From positions 1 through 64,000 of the forward strand of contig PABB01000023.1 in assembly GCA_002702655.1 (NCBI GenBank): a stretch of 64,000 nucleotides of DNA. The letters are read 5' to 3'. Made by a program: the position numbers and the translations under genes. The stretch is from Planctomycetaceae bacterium (GTDB taxonomy: Bacteria; Planctomycetota; Planctomycetia; Pirellulales; Lacipirellulaceae). Within the stretch, counting starts at the first letter, position 1. The number at the start of each line of letters is the position of its first letter. The notes beneath the pieces were generated by a model. It had not been told where the DNA came from. It ran no database searches and saw nothing but the letters and a program-made list of their open reading frames with translations. Below, one piece after another: positions 35,259-43,524 of this stretch.

Positions 35259-36104
35259 ATGCTTCTCGGCTACAACACCAATGGACTCGCGCACCACAGC
35301 CTGCCGGCAGCGCTGGAGTTGTTGGCGGAGCATGGTTACCGCAGCGTCGCGCTGACGCTCGATCACCATTTGCTCAATCCGTACGCACTCGATCATGCCG
35401 ACGAGCTGCGGCGCGCGGGCGAGTTGCTGCGACAGCACGAAATGCGTTCGGTCGTGGAAACCGGCGCTCGGTTCCTGCTGGACCCGCGGCGCAAGCATCA
35501 CCCGACGCTCATGTCGACGCGCAGCGAGGGCCGGCCGCATCGGGTCGAATTTCTTCGCCGCGCGATCGACGCGGCCGCGGCGCTGGGGAGCGAATGCGTG
35601 TCGCTGTGGTCCGGCGCGCTATCGGCCGGCGTGAGCGAAGCGGACGGCTGGCGGCGGTTGGAGGAGGGGCTCGGCCGCGTGCTGCAGTATGCCGAGCGCC
35701 GCGAGGTGACTCTCGGGTTCGAGCCCGAGCCGGGCATGTTCGTCGACCGCATGGAGCGGTTCGCGGAACTGGACCGGCGGCTTGATTCGCCGCGTCTGCA
35801 GTTGACGCTCGACGTGGGGCACCTGCACTGCCTGGGCGAGACGCCGATCGCCGCTGTGATTCGCCGCTGGGGCGAGCGGATCGTCAACGTGCATATCGAG
35901 GACATGCGCGGCGGAGTGCACGAGCACCTGCTGTTTGGCGAGGGCGAGATGGAGTTCCCGCCGATCATCGCCGCGCTGGGGGAGGTCGGCTACGCGGGCG
36001 GCGTCCATGTGGAATTGAGCCGCCACAGCCACGTGGCGCCCACGGCGGTCGCGCACGCGGCGAGCGTGCTGGCGCCGTTGATCGCCGCTGGCGATCCACG
36101 ATGA
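35259..36104 (+). CDS. TIM-barrel sugar phosphate isomerase-like protein (EboE-like)
   Basis: 281 residues from ATG 35259 (MLLGYNTNGLAHHSL); the frame extends upstream only through a repeat element. Same superfamily as the gene at 33129 but clearly divergent: LGFEPEPGMFVDRMERF (near 150), LTLDVGHLHCLGETP (near 183), VNVHIEDMRGGVHEHLLFGE (near 208), EFPPIIAAL. Metal ligands E, D, H and E are in place. TIM barrels of this type are called EboE in the ebo operon. It lies between the UbiA-like and the phosphodiesterase genes. Confidence 0.8.
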   Translation: MLLGYNTNGLAHHSLPAALELLAEHGYRSVALTLDHHLLNPYALDHADELRRAGELLRQHEMRSVVETGARFLLDPRRKHHPTLMSTRSEGRPHRVEFLRRAIDAAAALGSECVSLWSGALSAGVSEADGWRRLEEGLGRVLQYAERREVTLGFEPEPGMFVDRMERFAELDRRLDSPRLQLTLDVGHLHCLGETPIAAVIRRWGERIVNVHIEDMRGGVHEHLLFGEGEMEFPPIIAALGEVGYAGGVHVELSRHSHVAPTAVAHAASVLAPLIAAGDPR

Positions 36105-36116
36105 CCATTTGCCGGT

Positions 36117-36300
36117 TGAATAGAACGCGGATAGCCGCGGGTTGGGCGGATATGCGCGGACGAACGGTAGCCGGCCTGCTCTCCAGGTGGTTGATCGACG
36201 ACCGCTCAGTCGATTTCGCTCCGCGGCAACCCGCTCCACCCGCGCGAATCTGCGTTCTATTCGTCCCGCGTCCGCGTCGCCTATGGCGGTGACCCACGGA
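36117..36300. repeat. Spacer repeat related to 54896-55018
   Basis: AATAGAACGCGGATAGCCGC and the following TTGGGCGGAT resemble AATAGAACGCGGGGCCACGC and CTGGGCGGAT at 54896; the right part holds a reversed version ending in TTCTATTCGTCCCGCG. A loose inverted pair. Confidence 0.5.
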
Positions 36301-36378
36301 TAGATCGCCAGCGGGATTTCTGGACAATTAAGTGAACTGTCGTCGGTTCCGTGTTCGTCCTGCTTGGTGATTCTGTTC

Positions 36379-37704
36379 ATGTCCGATCATGTGATTTTGT
36401 TGTCGATTCCCGGATTGCGGCAGCGCGATTTGGCGGCGATGCCGCGGTTGTCGGCGCTGACCTCCGGGGGGGACTGTACGGAGCTGGCGCCGACGTTTCC
36501 CGCGGTCACCTGCTGCGTGCAGGCGAACCTGACCACCGGCATGCCGCCCAGCGAGCACGGCGTGGTCGCCAACGGTTTCTTCTGGCGCGAAACGGGCGAA
36601 GTCGAAATGTGGACCTCGCCGGCCTCCTGCATCGGGCGGCCGCAGTTGTGGGACTTGATGAAGCGGCACGACCCGGCGCTGACCAGCGCCGCGTGGTTCC
36701 CGCTGCATACCAAGGAGTGCGGCGCGGACTACATTTGCCTGCCGGCGCCGATTCACAACCCCGACGGCACCGAGAGCATGTGGTGCTACACGCGGCCCGA
36801 TGGGTTTTATGCGGAGCTGCTGGAGGAGTTGGGGCCGTTCCCGTTGCAGCACTTCTGGGGACCGTTGGCCAACATCAAGGGCACGACGTGGATCGTCGAC
36901 TCCGCGATTCGAGCCGGCGTGCGGTGGCAGCCGAACCTGCTTTACATCTATCTGCCGCACTTGGATTACGCCGCGCAGAAACTGGGGCCCGACAGTGCTG
37001 AGGCGACCGCCGCGGTCGCCGAATTGGACGAGCAGATCGGCCGGCTGGCCGACGGGATTCACACAGCCTATGGCGACGCGGAGCCGTTGTGGCTGGTCGC
37101 GGGCGAGTACGCGATCACGCCGGTCGACCATGTGAGTTATCCCAACCGCGCGCTGGCGGCAGCGGGCCTTGTGCAATTGCAGGACACGCCCGCCGGGCGA
37201 GTCATCGATTACGCCAACAGCCCCGCCTGGGCGTTGGTCGATCACCAATTCTCGCACGTGTTCGTGCGCGAACGCGACGCCGCGACGATTCGCAAGGCGG
37301 CCGAGGTGCTGCGCGAGTTGCCGGGGATTGCCGAGGTGGTCGTCCCCGCCGAGGCCCCCCAGTACGACCTGAACCACCCCCGCAGCGGCGATTTGGTCGC
37401 GATCAGCGAGCCGAGCAGTTGGCAGGCGTATTATTGGTGGGAGGACGACGCCGACGCGCCGACATTCGCCCGCACGGTTGATATCCATCGCAAGCCGGGG
37501 TACGACCCGGCCGAGATGCATTTCGACCCGGCGACGCGGGGTATCTCGCTCGATGCGACGCTGGTGCGGGGAAGCCACGGCGCCCCGGCGCTCGACCCGT
37601 CGCAGCGGACTGTGCTGCTGAGCAGCCAGCGGGGCGTGTTCGTCGAGCGCGAAACCGCCGACATTGACGTGGCCGACATCGTGCTGCGGCAGTTTGGGAT
37701 TTGA
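36379..37704 (+). CDS. Alkaline phosphatase/nucleotide pyrophosphatase-family protein (EboF-like)
   Basis: 441 residues from ATG 36379. Type I phosphodiesterase/nucleotide pyrophosphatase fold: N-terminal VILLSIPGL, nucleophile region FPAVTCCVQANLTTGMPPSE with T44, EHGVVANGFFW, then YLPHLDYAAQKLGPDS. The second metal site, usually S-D-H-G, reads VAGEYAITPVDH, so Asp-His is replaced by Glu-Tyr; the late His is in RGSHGAPA. It is thus an unusual member that may bind metal differently. In ebo operons the corresponding gene is eboF. It ends the plus-strand set and faces a minus-strand set 35 bases away. Confidence 0.82.
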   Translation: MSDHVILLSIPGLRQRDLAAMPRLSALTSGGDCTELAPTFPAVTCCVQANLTTGMPPSEHGVVANGFFWRETGEVEMWTSPASCIGRPQLWDLMKRHDPALTSAAWFPLHTKECGADYICLPAPIHNPDGTESMWCYTRPDGFYAELLEELGPFPLQHFWGPLANIKGTTWIVDSAIRAGVRWQPNLLYIYLPHLDYAAQKLGPDSAEATAAVAELDEQIGRLADGIHTAYGDAEPLWLVAGEYAITPVDHVSYPNRALAAAGLVQLQDTPAGRVIDYANSPAWALVDHQFSHVFVRERDAATIRKAAEVLRELPGIAEVVVPAEAPQYDLNHPRSGDLVAISEPSSWQAYYWWEDDADAPTFARTVDIHRKPGYDPAEMHFDPATRGISLDATLVRGSHGAPALDPSQRTVLLSSQRGVFVERETADIDVADIVLRQFGI

Positions 37705-37739
37705 GTCCGAAGCGCTTCCACTCTGTTGCGGGGCATTGC

Positions 37740-38648
37740 TCACGATGCGGCGGCGCCGTACTCGGGGCCCACGATTGCCCGCACCGCCCCTGGCAGCACG
37801 CGAAACGACGCCGGTTGTTGTTCAATCAGGTCGCCGTCCATCGAAAAATCGACCGGCGGGTCGGATGTGACGCACACGGTCTTGGCCTGCCGATAGACGA
37901 CGCGATCGCTCTGGCTGTAGTCTTCCAGGAAGTAGCGGGCGGTCAGTTCCACCAGGTCGCCCACGGCGCCGGCGCGGATCACGATTACGTCGAGCAAGCC
38001 GTCGTCCAATGTCGCGCGGGGCGCCACGCGGACGCGCCCCGCGGAGGTGCGGCCGTTGGCCACCACGACGTTCCACGCGTCAAACGGCTCGGGCGGCTCC
38101 CCGTCGAACGAGATCGCGACGTGGTACGTGCGCAGGTCGGCCAGCATGGGCGCCGCCGTGCGGACGTAGGCCAACGCGCCCCAGCGTTGTTTCACCTCGT
38201 CCTCGACCGCCTCGGTGACGCGCTGGCTGTTACCGCCGGTGGCGATGTTGGCGAACCGGTGCGTGAGCTCGTCACTCGATGCCTCGGCCAGATCGACCGG
38301 CGCCGTGCGCGCCGCTCGCAACACGTCGAAGGCGGCCTGCAGATTGCCGGGGATGGCGAGCGACTCGCAACAGTCGTTCGCGGTGCCCAGCGGCAGAACG
38401 CCCAGTTCGACCGAGCCGTCGCAAGGGATGCCGTTGATGACCGAGTTGATCGTGCCGTCGCCGCCCGCGGCGACCACGCAGCGGCCGCCGTCATCGCAGA
38501 ACTGCTGCACCGCGCGCTGGGCGTCGGCGGCGGAGTCGGGGCCGTGAATCCGCACGTCGGGGTCCGCCTCCAACGCCCGACGAATCTCGGCGGCTGCCTC
38601 GGCGCGGCCGGCCGATGAGTTCCAGATGACAAGTTGCGGCCTGTTCAT
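37740..38648 (-). CDS. Diacylglycerol kinase-like lipid kinase
   Basis: 302 residues from ATG 38648. It has the DAGK/YegS catalytic domain: nucleotide loop VVAAGGDGTINSVING (near 66-81), ELGVLPLGTANDCCESL (near 88-104), then a beta-sandwich domain with ANIATGGNSQ, VANGRTSAGRVRVAP and DGLLDVIVI. The final part has FSMDGDLIEQQPASF. It phosphorylates diacylglycerol or another lipid alcohol at the membrane. It is the last gene of the minus-strand run from 41039, convergent with the EboF-like gene. Confidence 0.88.
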   Translation of the reverse strand: MNRPQLVIWNSSAGRAEAAAEIRRALEADPDVRIHGPDSAADAQRAVQQFCDDGGRCVVAAGGDGTINSVINGIPCDGSVELGVLPLGTANDCCESLAIPGNLQAAFDVLRAARTAPVDLAEASSDELTHRFANIATGGNSQRVTEAVEDEVKQRWGALAYVRTAAPMLADLRTYHVAISFDGEPPEPFDAWNVVVANGRTSAGRVRVAPRATLDDGLLDVIVIRAGAVGDLVELTARYFLEDYSQSDRVVYRQAKTVCVTSDPPVDFSMDGDLIEQQPASFRVLPGAVRAIVGPEYGAAAS

Positions 38649-38879
38649 GGTCGTTGTGCGCGTGGTCCTTCTTGAGCCGCACCGTGGAACGGCTGTCCGC
38701 GATTGACCGGCACGGGCATGGAGCAGCAACAGCTATGCCGATTGCGAACGGTTGGGGGGCTCAGCAATCGGCGTCAGATTCGCCCGATCGAGCCGCACCA
38801 GGCTGGCGGAGGTGGTCGAGTTGCAGCCAAAGTGGCTTCTGGGCGGCCGCCGGCGTCGCGGTCGCTCGGAGTTGGCAGA

Positions 38880-39386
38880 CTATGGCCGCAGCGGCACGAC
38901 GGGGGCGCCGATGGCGCGGCTCAACGCGTCGATGAACTGCCGCGAGTCGCGGTCCTGGGTGCCCGTGGCGTCGTAGGCAAAGTCGCTCCACATCATCCAG
39001 TCCGGGAAGGGGCTGTCGTTGACGAACGTCCCCTCGCCGAAGAAGTGGAACAGGTGCACCTGGTCTTCGTCGCCGATCAGCTGCAGCCGCGCCGTGAACA
39101 GCTCCAGCGAGTCGTGGGCCCATTGCAGGAAGGCCAGGGGCGTGAGGTCGCGATAGCCGTAGGCGACGCCCTCGATCCAATCGAAGCGAAAGCGGCGCAC
39201 CTTGCGAAACAGCCAAAGTGCGCGGCGTTCGATTTTAATTTCGCGCTGGACGGCGTCGACGGTCACGGTGCGCTTCCACGCGTCCAGCGTGAGCACTCGC
39301 ACCCGCCACGCGGTCGTCGCCACGAGGTTGCCGCCGCGAACCTTCAGACGCGGGTTGATCGAGAACAGGCGGCCGACGAAGGGCAC
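38880..39386 (-). CDS. Conserved hypothetical protein
   Basis: 168 residues, start GTG 39386 with AAGGA about nine bases upstream. It is rich in Trp, Phe and Arg (ALWLFRKVRRFRFDWIEG; FPDWMMWSDFAYDATG) with alternating strands, and has no signal peptide or TM helix. Both the C-terminal SRQFIDALSRAIGAPVVP and the central LQLIGDEDQVHLFHFFGEG suggest a soluble membrane-associated PH-like or YcxB-like beta protein, but no family can be named. It lies between a two-TM protein and the lipid kinase, same strand. Confidence 0.6.
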   Translation of the reverse strand: MPFVGRLFSINPRLKVRGGNLVATTAWRVRVLTLDAWKRTVTVDAVQREIKIERRALWLFRKVRRFRFDWIEGVAYGYRDLTPLAFLQWAHDSLELFTARLQLIGDEDQVHLFHFFGEGTFVNDSPFPDWMMWSDFAYDATGTQDRDSRQFIDALSRAIGAPVVPLRP

Positions 39387-39419
39387 GATTGTGTTCCTTG
39401 GGATGCCCCGACGGGCGCG

Positions 39420-39665
39420 TCACTGCTGGGCCAGGTACAGCGCTACGTAGGGCGTCAGATTCAGCAGGATGATGCCCAGTTTGTAGGCGGCCATCGCGCC
39501 GTAGTGAATCGCGTCGAACGTTTCCACCGACATGCGAAACATCTGGGCGTGCAGGCGGTACATCAGGTCGTGACCCAGCGTGAAAAACGCAAACCAGGCT
39601 GCAAGAATTGCCACGTTGATCAGCGTGCTCCAGCCGAGCCAACTGGACAGCAATTCGGCGGTCAT
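39420..39665 (-). CDS. Small two-TM membrane protein, DUF6868-like
   Basis: 81 residues from ATG 39665, with GAGGAGGA immediately upstream, a strong ribosome binding site. It has two hydrophobic helices: STLINVAILAAWFAFFTL and KLGIILLNLTPYVALYL, joined by LHAQMFRMSVETFDAIHYG. This length and pattern match the short DUF6868 group (assigned from memory). Function unknown. It lies 33 bases before the 168-residue gene and is probably cotranscribed with it. Confidence 0.75.
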   Translation of the reverse strand: MTAELLSSWLGWSTLINVAILAAWFAFFTLGHDLMYRLHAQMFRMSVETFDAIHYGAMAAYKLGIILLNLTPYVALYLAQQ

Positions 39666-39845
39666 TTCGTCCTCCTCGCGATGAAAAGCAGGAGCCGCCG
39701 CCGCACCTGCGTGCGGAGCGCTCCGGTGTGCCCCGACCTGCGGCGCCAACGACAGGCGTCTGTGGCGACGCGCTGGAGGGTGCTCTGCCAGTATTTCGTT
39801 GTCCGGCGGCCTGCCTTGCCCGCAAACCGGCGGCGCGGGGGCCGC

Positions 39846-40655
39846 TCAGCGGGGCGTGAAACGGAAGCCGCGGCTTTGTCGGAAAAACGTCAGCGGGTTG
39901 TCGTACACCACCCGGCGGATCAACGCTTCGTCGTGCCCGCGGCGCCGCATTTCCAGGATAAAGTCCGGCACGGCGGTCGGTTTGGACGGGCCCCAATCCC
40001 CCGCACTGTTCACCAGCAGCCGCTCGGGGCCGTACATTTCGACGATGTCCACGGCGCGGGCCGGGGTGCATTTGCTGACCGGGTACAGGGTCATGCCGGC
40101 CCAGAAACCCGCTTCCAGCACCGGACGCACCGTGTGTTCTTCGACATGGTCGATCAGCACGCGGCGGCGGTCGACGCGGGCGTCGCCGGCGAGCATGTCG
40201 ATGATCATCCGCGTGCCCTGGTGCTTGTCTTCCAAGTGCGGCGTGTGAATCAGCAGTTGTTCGCCCGTCTTCAGCGCCAGTTCGACATGCTCCAAAAAGA
40301 CGGTCGCTTCGTTGCGGGTGTTCTTGTTGAGCCCGATCTCGCCGATGCCCAGCACGCCGGGGCGGTCCAGGAACTCGGGGATCATGGCGATCACCTCGCG
40401 GGATAGCGCGACGTTTTCCGCCTCCTTGGCGTTGATGCACAGCCACGTGAAGTGCTGCACGCCGTACCAGCCGGCGCGCTTCGGCTCAAACGCGGTGAGT
40501 TGCTCGAAGTAGTCGCGAAAGCCCTCCACGCTGCCGCGATCGTAGCCGGCCCAGAACGCCGGTTCGCTGACCGCGACGCAGCCCATCTTGGCCAGCGTTT
40601 CGTAGTCGTCGGTGGTCCGCGAGACCATGTGGATGTGGGGGTCGATGTAGTTCAT
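39846..40655 (-). CDS. TatD-like metal-dependent hydrolase (EboB-like)
   Basis: 269 residues of the amidohydrolase superfamily. Metal ligands: the H-x-H motif in DPHIHMV at the N-terminus, E in [11 protein letters not shown] (near 122), H in LIHTPHLED (near 150), H in LIDHVEEH (near 182) and D in NSAGDWGPS (near 233). TatD proteins are nucleases or hydrolases; EboB of the ebo operon belongs to this family. It is encoded on the minus strand, two kb beyond the plus-strand ebo-like genes and facing them. Confidence 0.83.
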   Translation of the reverse strand: MNYIDPHIHMVSRTTDDYETLAKMGCVAVSEPAFWAGYDRGSVEGFRDYFEQLTAFEPKRAGWYGVQHFTWLCINAKEAENVALSREVIAMIPEFLDRPGVLGIGEIGLNKNTRNEATVFLEHVELALKTGEQLLIHTPHLEDKHQGTRMIIDMLAGDARVDRRRVLIDHVEEHTVRPVLEAGFWAGMTLYPVSKCTPARAVDIVEMYGPERLLVNSAGDWGPSKPTAVPDFILEMRRRGHDEALIRRVVYDNPLTFFRQSRGFRFTPR

Positions 40656-40757
40656 CGGAGTCGGTAGGCGGTAGGGAGGAGGCGGTAGGCAGGAAATCCG
40701 CGCGGGTATGGGCCTTAGCGGTCGCCGCCCGGCGGCCAGTCACGCGACGCGTCGAAT

Positions 40758-41039
40758 TTACACCTCGAACGCTTGCCGCCAATCGGCGTCGTAAGCGCGG
40801 CTGAATAGCAGTTGCAGGCGTTCGGCGCGGTCGGTGTGCGTCGCGTCGCACGATTGGGCCAGCAACTGCACGGCGTCGACCAGCAGGGCACGTCGCGCAG
40901 CGGCGGCCTCGTCCAGCTCGCCGGCGCCGCGATCGAGCCGATCGAGCGCGGCGGCCACCTCCAGCAGTTTGGCCCGCACGGGCAGGAATTCGTTTTCGAA
41001 CGTCGCGGCGACGGGGCGGGCTGGCGGGATGTCGGACAT
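40758..41039 (-). CDS. Conserved small helical protein of unknown function
   Basis: 93 residues from ATG 41039 (MSDIPPARPVAATFENEFLP). It is all-helical by appearance: VRAKLLEVAAALDRLDRGAG, then AARRALLVDAVQLLAQSCDA and LQLLFSRAYDADWRQAF. No TM segment. It lies 102 bases upstream of the TatD-like gene on the same strand, so probably cotranscribed with it and perhaps a partner. It is too short to be EboA. Confidence 0.6.
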   Translation of the reverse strand: MSDIPPARPVAATFENEFLPVRAKLLEVAAALDRLDRGAGELDEAAAARRALLVDAVQLLAQSCDATHTDRAERLQLLFSRAYDADWRQAFEV

Positions 41040-41405
41040 GGCGGGACGAGGGGGGAGGGCACGCGAAAGGCGGCGCCGAGCGGGCGCCTGCTGCCCATTA
41101 GTCTCTCGCAGCCGCGGCGAGTTGGCAACTCGCCCGCGGGCCGGTTTGCAGCGATTGTGTCGGCTGGGGCGCCCCGACCGCGGGGGATGCGCGCCCGCGG
41201 CACGCGGAATACTGGCAACCGGCGCCCCCTCGCCCCGGTCATGCGCAAATTGCGTCCTACGTTTGCCTAGCACGGAGTCGGGCCATGGCGTTGCGCTTTG
41301 CGCGGCGGCGCGGCCGACTCCCCAAATCATGCGTGATGTACCGCGGGCGTTCGCAGTCGAGCTGCGACAGCGCGCCTGCGGCAGCTTGCCGTTGGAACAT
41401 CTGCC
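41040..41405. other. Divergent intergenic region with a 29-bp palindrome
   Basis: 366 bases between two divergent genes. GCGAGTTG-G-CAACTCGC (41117-41133) is a perfect palindrome extended by CCGCG / CGCGG with one bulge (41112-41140). It could be an operator for either gene. No other feature was recognised. Confidence 0.4.
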
Positions 41406-43025
41406 GTGTCGACCGCCCTGAAAACCACCTTCGCCACCTTGGCCAAGAGTCGCAACGAAGCGGCCACGGAGGTGCTCATGCGCGGTCTGGATTCGAAAGA
41501 ACCGGTGGTGTTCGAGGGATGTTTGTCAGCGCTTGTGGCCCGGCGAAGCAAACCAGGACACCTCGCCGTGCTGCGACGCTGGCACGAGCTGACGCCGCGG
41601 CAACTGGAATTGCTGCGGCCCGGCCGCGGCCGCATGGGCGGCGCGCTACGGGCCGCACTGATGGACAACGATCAGCGGCTGGTCAACAACGCGTACGAAT
41701 TCGCCCTGGCCTTCAGCGAATTCGACGTGCTGCCGACGCTGGTCAACATTGCCGAGCAGAAGAACTTTCGTAAGGCCGAACCCGCGCTGATGCTGACCGG
41801 CCAGTTGGTCTCGCATCTGAGCCATCTGATGTGCGGCGGTCGCGACGCCCACGAGCGGCGCGATCCCAACGTCATCGCTCGCGCGGCGCTGGAGAGCTTG
41901 GAACGATCGGTCGAACGGTATCGCACGCACAAACGAGACGGGATCGTCGAAGCGTTCGTCTCGCTGGCCGGTCCGCATAGCTCGCTGCTGATGCAGATGA
42001 TCGACGCTCCGCACCATCCCTGTTACGGGGCGGTGATGCACGCCTTGACCGAGAGCGAGTCGCCCGGCATCGTCCACCTGATTGGCGATCTGCTGCACGG
42101 CGGCGACGTTCCCGCCAGCGTGTTGGGCGTGGTGAGCCATCGCGAGGACGAAGCGTTCGTCAACGCCTTGTTGAGCCTGGAGTTGGAAACGCCCAGCGCC
42201 ACGCTGCGAAAGAATCTGTCGCGCGTGCAGTCGTTTGCGTTTCTGGAGCGGTCGGACGAGATCCTGGAACTGGAGCCGAAGCAGCAGGCCGCCGCGATGC
42301 GGTTGCTCACTCACAGCGGCGTCGATCAGGCGCACAAGCTGCTGACCGCCGAGACGTTGCTGACTGACGGAGCCCTGGAAGGCCGCCTGGCCGCGTGCCG
42401 GTTGCTGGCGGGGACCGCGGGCGATCAGGCCAATAGGCTCGTGCTGCAAGCCGTGCAGGATGAGCACCCCGAGGTGCAAGCCGCGGCCGCTCGGCAGTTG
42501 CGCGATCGGCACATCCCCGGGGCGATGTCGAAGTTGGTGGAACTGGCCAAGAGCGAGCACCCCGAGGTCGCCGCCGCGGCGCGCGAGGGGCTCACCGAGT
42601 TCAACTTCGAGAACTTCCTGCTGCGGTACGACGGCCTGGACGAGGGCACGCGCGAAACGGCCGGCAAGCTGGCCGTGGAAATCGACCCCGAGGTCGAAAC
42701 GCACCTGCGCCGCGATCTGGAGTCGCCGTCGCGTCACGCGCGACTGCGGGCGCTGGAAATCGTGGAACTGCTGGACCTCGCCCCCAAGGTCGCCGACGCG
42801 CTGGTCGAGCGGCTCACCGACAACGATCACCTGGTCCGCTCGGCCGCGGCCGAGGCGCTGCGGGTCTGCACGGGCAATGACGTCCGCGACGCGCTGTTGG
42901 CGTCGCTGGGCGATCGGGCGGTCAGCGTGCAACGGGCCGCGCAAGCGTCGCTGGCGGTGCTGGGCGTCGAAGCGGAAATTGCGGGCACGCAGGCGATTGT
43001 CGAGACCGAGGAGGACTTGCCATGA
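41406..43025 (+). CDS. HEAT-repeat protein
   Basis: 539 residues, GTG start at 41406 with GGAAC upstream. It is built of helical repeats; HEAT/PBS-lyase-type units are clear in the C-terminal half: QDEHPEVQAAAARQLRDRHI, KSEHPEVAAAAREGLTEFN, RHARLRALEIVELLDLAPKV, DNDHLVRSAAAEALRVCTGN, DRAVSVQRAAQASLAVLGVE. Such proteins are scaffolds for protein binding. No signal peptide. It overlaps the next gene by four bases (ATGA at 43022-43025), so the two are translationally coupled and likely form a complex at the membrane. Confidence 0.85.
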   Translation: MSTALKTTFATLAKSRNEAATEVLMRGLDSKEPVVFEGCLSALVARRSKPGHLAVLRRWHELTPRQLELLRPGRGRMGGALRAALMDNDQRLVNNAYEFALAFSEFDVLPTLVNIAEQKNFRKAEPALMLTGQLVSHLSHLMCGGRDAHERRDPNVIARAALESLERSVERYRTHKRDGIVEAFVSLAGPHSSLLMQMIDAPHHPCYGAVMHALTESESPGIVHLIGDLLHGGDVPASVLGVVSHREDEAFVNALLSLELETPSATLRKNLSRVQSFAFLERSDEILELEPKQQAAAMRLLTHSGVDQAHKLLTAETLLTDGALEGRLAACRLLAGTAGDQANRLVLQAVQDEHPEVQAAAARQLRDRHIPGAMSKLVELAKSEHPEVAAAAREGLTEFNFENFLLRYDGLDEGTRETAGKLAVEIDPEVETHLRRDLESPSRHARLRALEIVELLDLAPKVADALVERLTDNDHLVRSAAAEALRVCTGNDVRDALLASLGDRAVSVQRAAQASLAVLGVEAEIAGTQAIVETEEDLP

Positions 43026-43429
43026 ATGGCGCCGTGGCGATGGCTCTGTTGGCACAGATGTCGAAGTGGTCGCGGTTGGGCGATGGGTTTCGTCCCGGCG
43101 CGCGGAGCGGCGACGCGACGGTGTTCGTCGTCATGGGCATCTTGGCCGCCATCGGCGGGCTGATTGCCGTGATCGTCGCGCAGAATCGCAAGCGCAACGA
43201 CATGTCCGTGCGATGCGACGACCCCGAGAAACTGTTTCGCGAGTTGTGTCTGGCTCACGACTTGCCGGTGATTACGCAACGTTCGCTGCGGCAGCTGGCT
43301 TCGGCCCGCAAGTTCGACCACCCGGCCGAGATCTTCCTGTCGCCGGCGGCCTTTGACACGAGCGACCTGCCGGCCAGCGCCGGGCTGAGCGACCTGCAAG
43401 TGCAAGATTTGCGCGCACGGCTGTTCTAG
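43022..43429 (+). CDS. Single-TM protein coupled to the HEAT-repeat gene
   Basis: 135 residues. A short N-terminal stretch, one TM helix (about 33-53, ATVFVVMGILAAIGGLIAVI), then a cytoplasmic domain with CDDPEKLFRELCLAHDLPVI and LRQLASARKFDHPAEIFLSP. No named family was recognised. The ATG overlaps the stop of the HEAT-repeat gene, suggesting that the HEAT protein is recruited to the membrane by this partner. A family A repeat follows at once. Confidence 0.7.
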   Translation: MNGAVAMALLAQMSKWSRLGDGFRPGARSGDATVFVVMGILAAIGGLIAVIVAQNRKRNDMSVRCDDPEKLFRELCLAHDLPVITQRSLRQLASARKFDHPAEIFLSPAAFDTSDLPASAGLSDLQVQDLRARLF

Positions 43430-43440
43430 CAAGAAATGTG

Positions 43441-43511
43441 TCCACGGCTCTGTGAGCCGTGCGCAGCGGGGAAGTGTTTGGCGCTTCCCACGGTTCACAG
43501 AGCCGTGGCAC
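43441..43511. repeat. Bipartite inverted repeat, family A
   Basis: Left TCCACGGCTCTGTGAGCCGT and right CACGGTTCACAGAGCCGTGG, about 70 bp, in the convergent spacer between the one-TM gene and the ResB-CcsA gene. Confidence 0.8.
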
Positions 43512-43524
43512 TCGGTTCCGCTGG

